Of a stretch of DNA of 64,000 nucleotides, positions 61,201 through 64,000 are shown in pieces. Below the pieces are notes generated by a model. The model did not search any database. It was not told the DNA's origin and worked only from the letters and a program-made list of their open reading frames with translations. Origin of the DNA: Macrobrachium rosenbergii (taxonomy: Eukaryota; Arthropoda; Malacostraca; Decapoda; Palaemonidae); assembly GCF_040412425.1 (NCBI RefSeq), contig NC_089792.1, positions 22,139,861-22,203,860 of the forward strand, in the 5' to 3' direction. The stretch's first letter is position 1. Every line of letters begins with the position of its first letter. The translations under genes were made by a program, and so were the position numbers.

Positions 61201-61460
61201 ATGAAGAGGAGAGTAGTTTACCAAATATCGTGCCCTGAGAATGGGTGCTACCATTCGTACATTGGTATAACTTTTACTTGACTCTCCAAGAGGATTACTG
61301 TTCACTTACACGAAGGGAACACTAGTGGCCCCCAATGCCACCAGATCATTAGGAGTGCATAAACCCTGGATGGTGACAACAACCATGGCCACTTCCGATA
61401 TAAGGAAGCCCTCGCCATCCTCCAATGGAAACTGTTGCTGACTGTAACCCAGGAGAATCT
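61201..61460 (+). pseudogene. GIY-YIG endonuclease domain of the Penelope-like element
   Basis: The frame starting at 61,201 reads 'RRVVYQISCPENGCYHSYIG', with the Cys-x5-Cys pair and the Y-I-G half of the GIY-YIG motif; VVYQI stands in the G-I-Y position, as in Penelope nucleases. It continues 'LSKRITVHLHEGN' and, after a second stop, 'HFRYKEALAILQWK', which holds the late conserved E-A-L-x-I helix. In-frame stops lie at 61,279 (TGA) and 61,360 (TAA). The nuclease would nick DNA to prime reverse transcription. Confidence 0.85.
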
Positions 61461-61651
61461 TCTTCTCCCTTCTACCATGAAAGGAATGGCAAGGGGCCTC
61501 CTGGGATAACTCTTCAGCCGCCTGCTACTTTAGGCAGTGCACTCTATGACCAAAACTCCCGGGACCAGGGGCCAGCCAATCAGCGCCTACATCGGTCAGC
61601 CATACTCTCCTGGATGAGTCATTCTTCTGCCAGCCAATAGGAGGAACCACT

Positions 61652-61927
61652 AAAAAAGTTAAGTATACCTTAGTTTTACCAGACCACGGAGCTGATTAAC
61701 AGCTCTCCTAGGGCTGGCCCAAAGGATTAGACTTATTTTGACTAAGAACCAGTTGGTTACTTAGCAAACCTACAGCTTATTGTGGAATCCGAACCACATT
61801 ATAGCGAGAAATGAATTTCTATCACCAGAAATAAATTCCTCTAACTCTTCATCAGCTGGCTGGGGAATTGAACTCCGGCCCATCGAGTGGCAGTCCGCAG
61901 CTCTACCGACTCACCCAACGAAGAGCT
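61652..61927 (-). repeat. tRNA-headed SINE with 10-bp target-site duplication
   Basis: Near full-length SINE: A box 'tggg.tgagtcggtagagc', B box 'gttcaattcc', body and 'aaggtatactt' end. It is flanked by 'aggaaccact' at 61,642-61,651 and 61,928-61,937, a clear target-site duplication. It inserted at the right edge of the Penelope-like element, so it is younger. Confidence 0.95.
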
Positions 61928-61937
61928 AGGAACCACT

Positions 61938-63792
<1,855 letters not shown>

Positions 63793-63842
<50 letters not shown>
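63793..63842. repeat. (CT)n-(CA)n microsatellite
   Basis: (CT)n of about 36 bp, then (CA)n of about 14 bp, directly abutting the transposon-like end. Confidence 0.96.
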
Positions 63843-63843
<1 letters not shown>

Positions 63844-64000
63844 GGGTGTCCATAAAGTCTCTTTACATTTAAAAATATATTACAAAGCAAATGAACAGAC
63901 AAATATGTGGAAATTATTATAAAATGAGGCGTAGATGCTGAAGTTTTTTTGCCTCATTTAGTATACCTCTATATGGGCTCCATTAGTTGCATGAAGTACA
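63842..64000 (-). mobile_element. Possible mariner/Tc1-type transposon end, cut by the window edge
   Basis: Starts 'cagggtgtccataaagtctc', which resembles the terminal repeat of some mariner-like elements ('cagggtgtcc...'). On the minus strand the last readable codons are 'ATNGAHIEVY' and a stop, like the G-x-H-[IV/F]-E ending of mariner transposases, about 100 bp from the tip as expected. No TA dinucleotide precedes the tip, which is against a canonical boundary. The rest lies outside the window. Confidence 0.5.

Larger units (their letters stand above)
59913..61651. mobile_element. Penelope-like element, two head-to-head partial copies with inverted ends
   Basis: The outer 190-200 bp (59,915-60,110 and about 61,445-61,650) are reverse complements, starting 'ctcctattggctgg' at each tip. 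The left half (minus) and right half (plus) both encode the same reverse transcriptase segment near the centre (60,428-60,718) and the same GIY-YIG tail near the ends. The left half lacks the thumb and most of the nuclease. Penelope-like elements are known to form such inverted partial tandems. Stops and frame changes in both halves make it non-functional. Confidence 0.85.

Overview
This window is eukaryotic nuclear DNA, most likely from a decapod crustacean. It is AT-rich and crowded with long (AT)n, (CT)n/(GA)n and (CA)n arrays. It carries several copies of a tRNA-headed SINE of a type I associate with shrimp, crayfish and crab genomes, plus short TTAGG tracts (the arthropod telomere motif). 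I see no prokaryotic gene organisation, no rRNA, no free tRNA gene and no intact host gene. The decapod call rests on recalled repeat families, not on a database search.

Layout. 1-13.5 kb is AT-rich non-coding DNA with a diverged direct duplication (about 1.66-2.02 and 3.01-3.37 kb), an unassigned Ser/Pro-rich reading frame near 7.5-7.9 kb and pieces of dispersed repeats. 13.8-25.1 kb is a nest of degenerate Ty3/Gypsy-type retroelement pieces. A minus-strand gag-protease copy (about 17.4-15.3 kb) has a stop codon inside its zinc knuckle and a lost catalytic Asp. A plus-strand 5' gag fragment of the same family lies at 19.06-19.57 kb. A second gag family (24.24-25.10 kb, minus) keeps an open 287-codon frame. 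Around these are two inverted copies of an 89-bp dimeric minisatellite, a 190-bp inverted repeat pair, a SINE, and a 728-bp near-palindrome.

26-45 kb is mostly AT-rich non-coding DNA broken by microsatellites, SINE copies, a 283-bp hairpin element, a 29-bp minisatellite and a shrimp-type dispersed repeat. The only hints of host genes are a possible spliced exon ending at 26,605, a possible 55-codon exon at 39,083-39,247, and a CpG-rich block (40.64-40.87 kb) followed by a mini-exon-like segment. 45.2-48.5 kb holds a degenerate non-LTR retrotransposon (minus strand) inserted in a GA-rich minisatellite; a 130-bp tandem duplication breaks its reverse transcriptase. 53.7-54.4 and 58.9-59.7 kb are two copies of one dispersed repeat. 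59.9-61.65 kb is a Penelope-like element built as two head-to-head partial copies with inverted ends; a SINE with a 10-bp target-site duplication sits at its right end. The last 160 bp look like one end of a mariner/Tc1-type transposon.

The genes do not form a pathway. What the window records is successive transposon insertion, inversion and decay, with a few places where low-copy host exons might survive.
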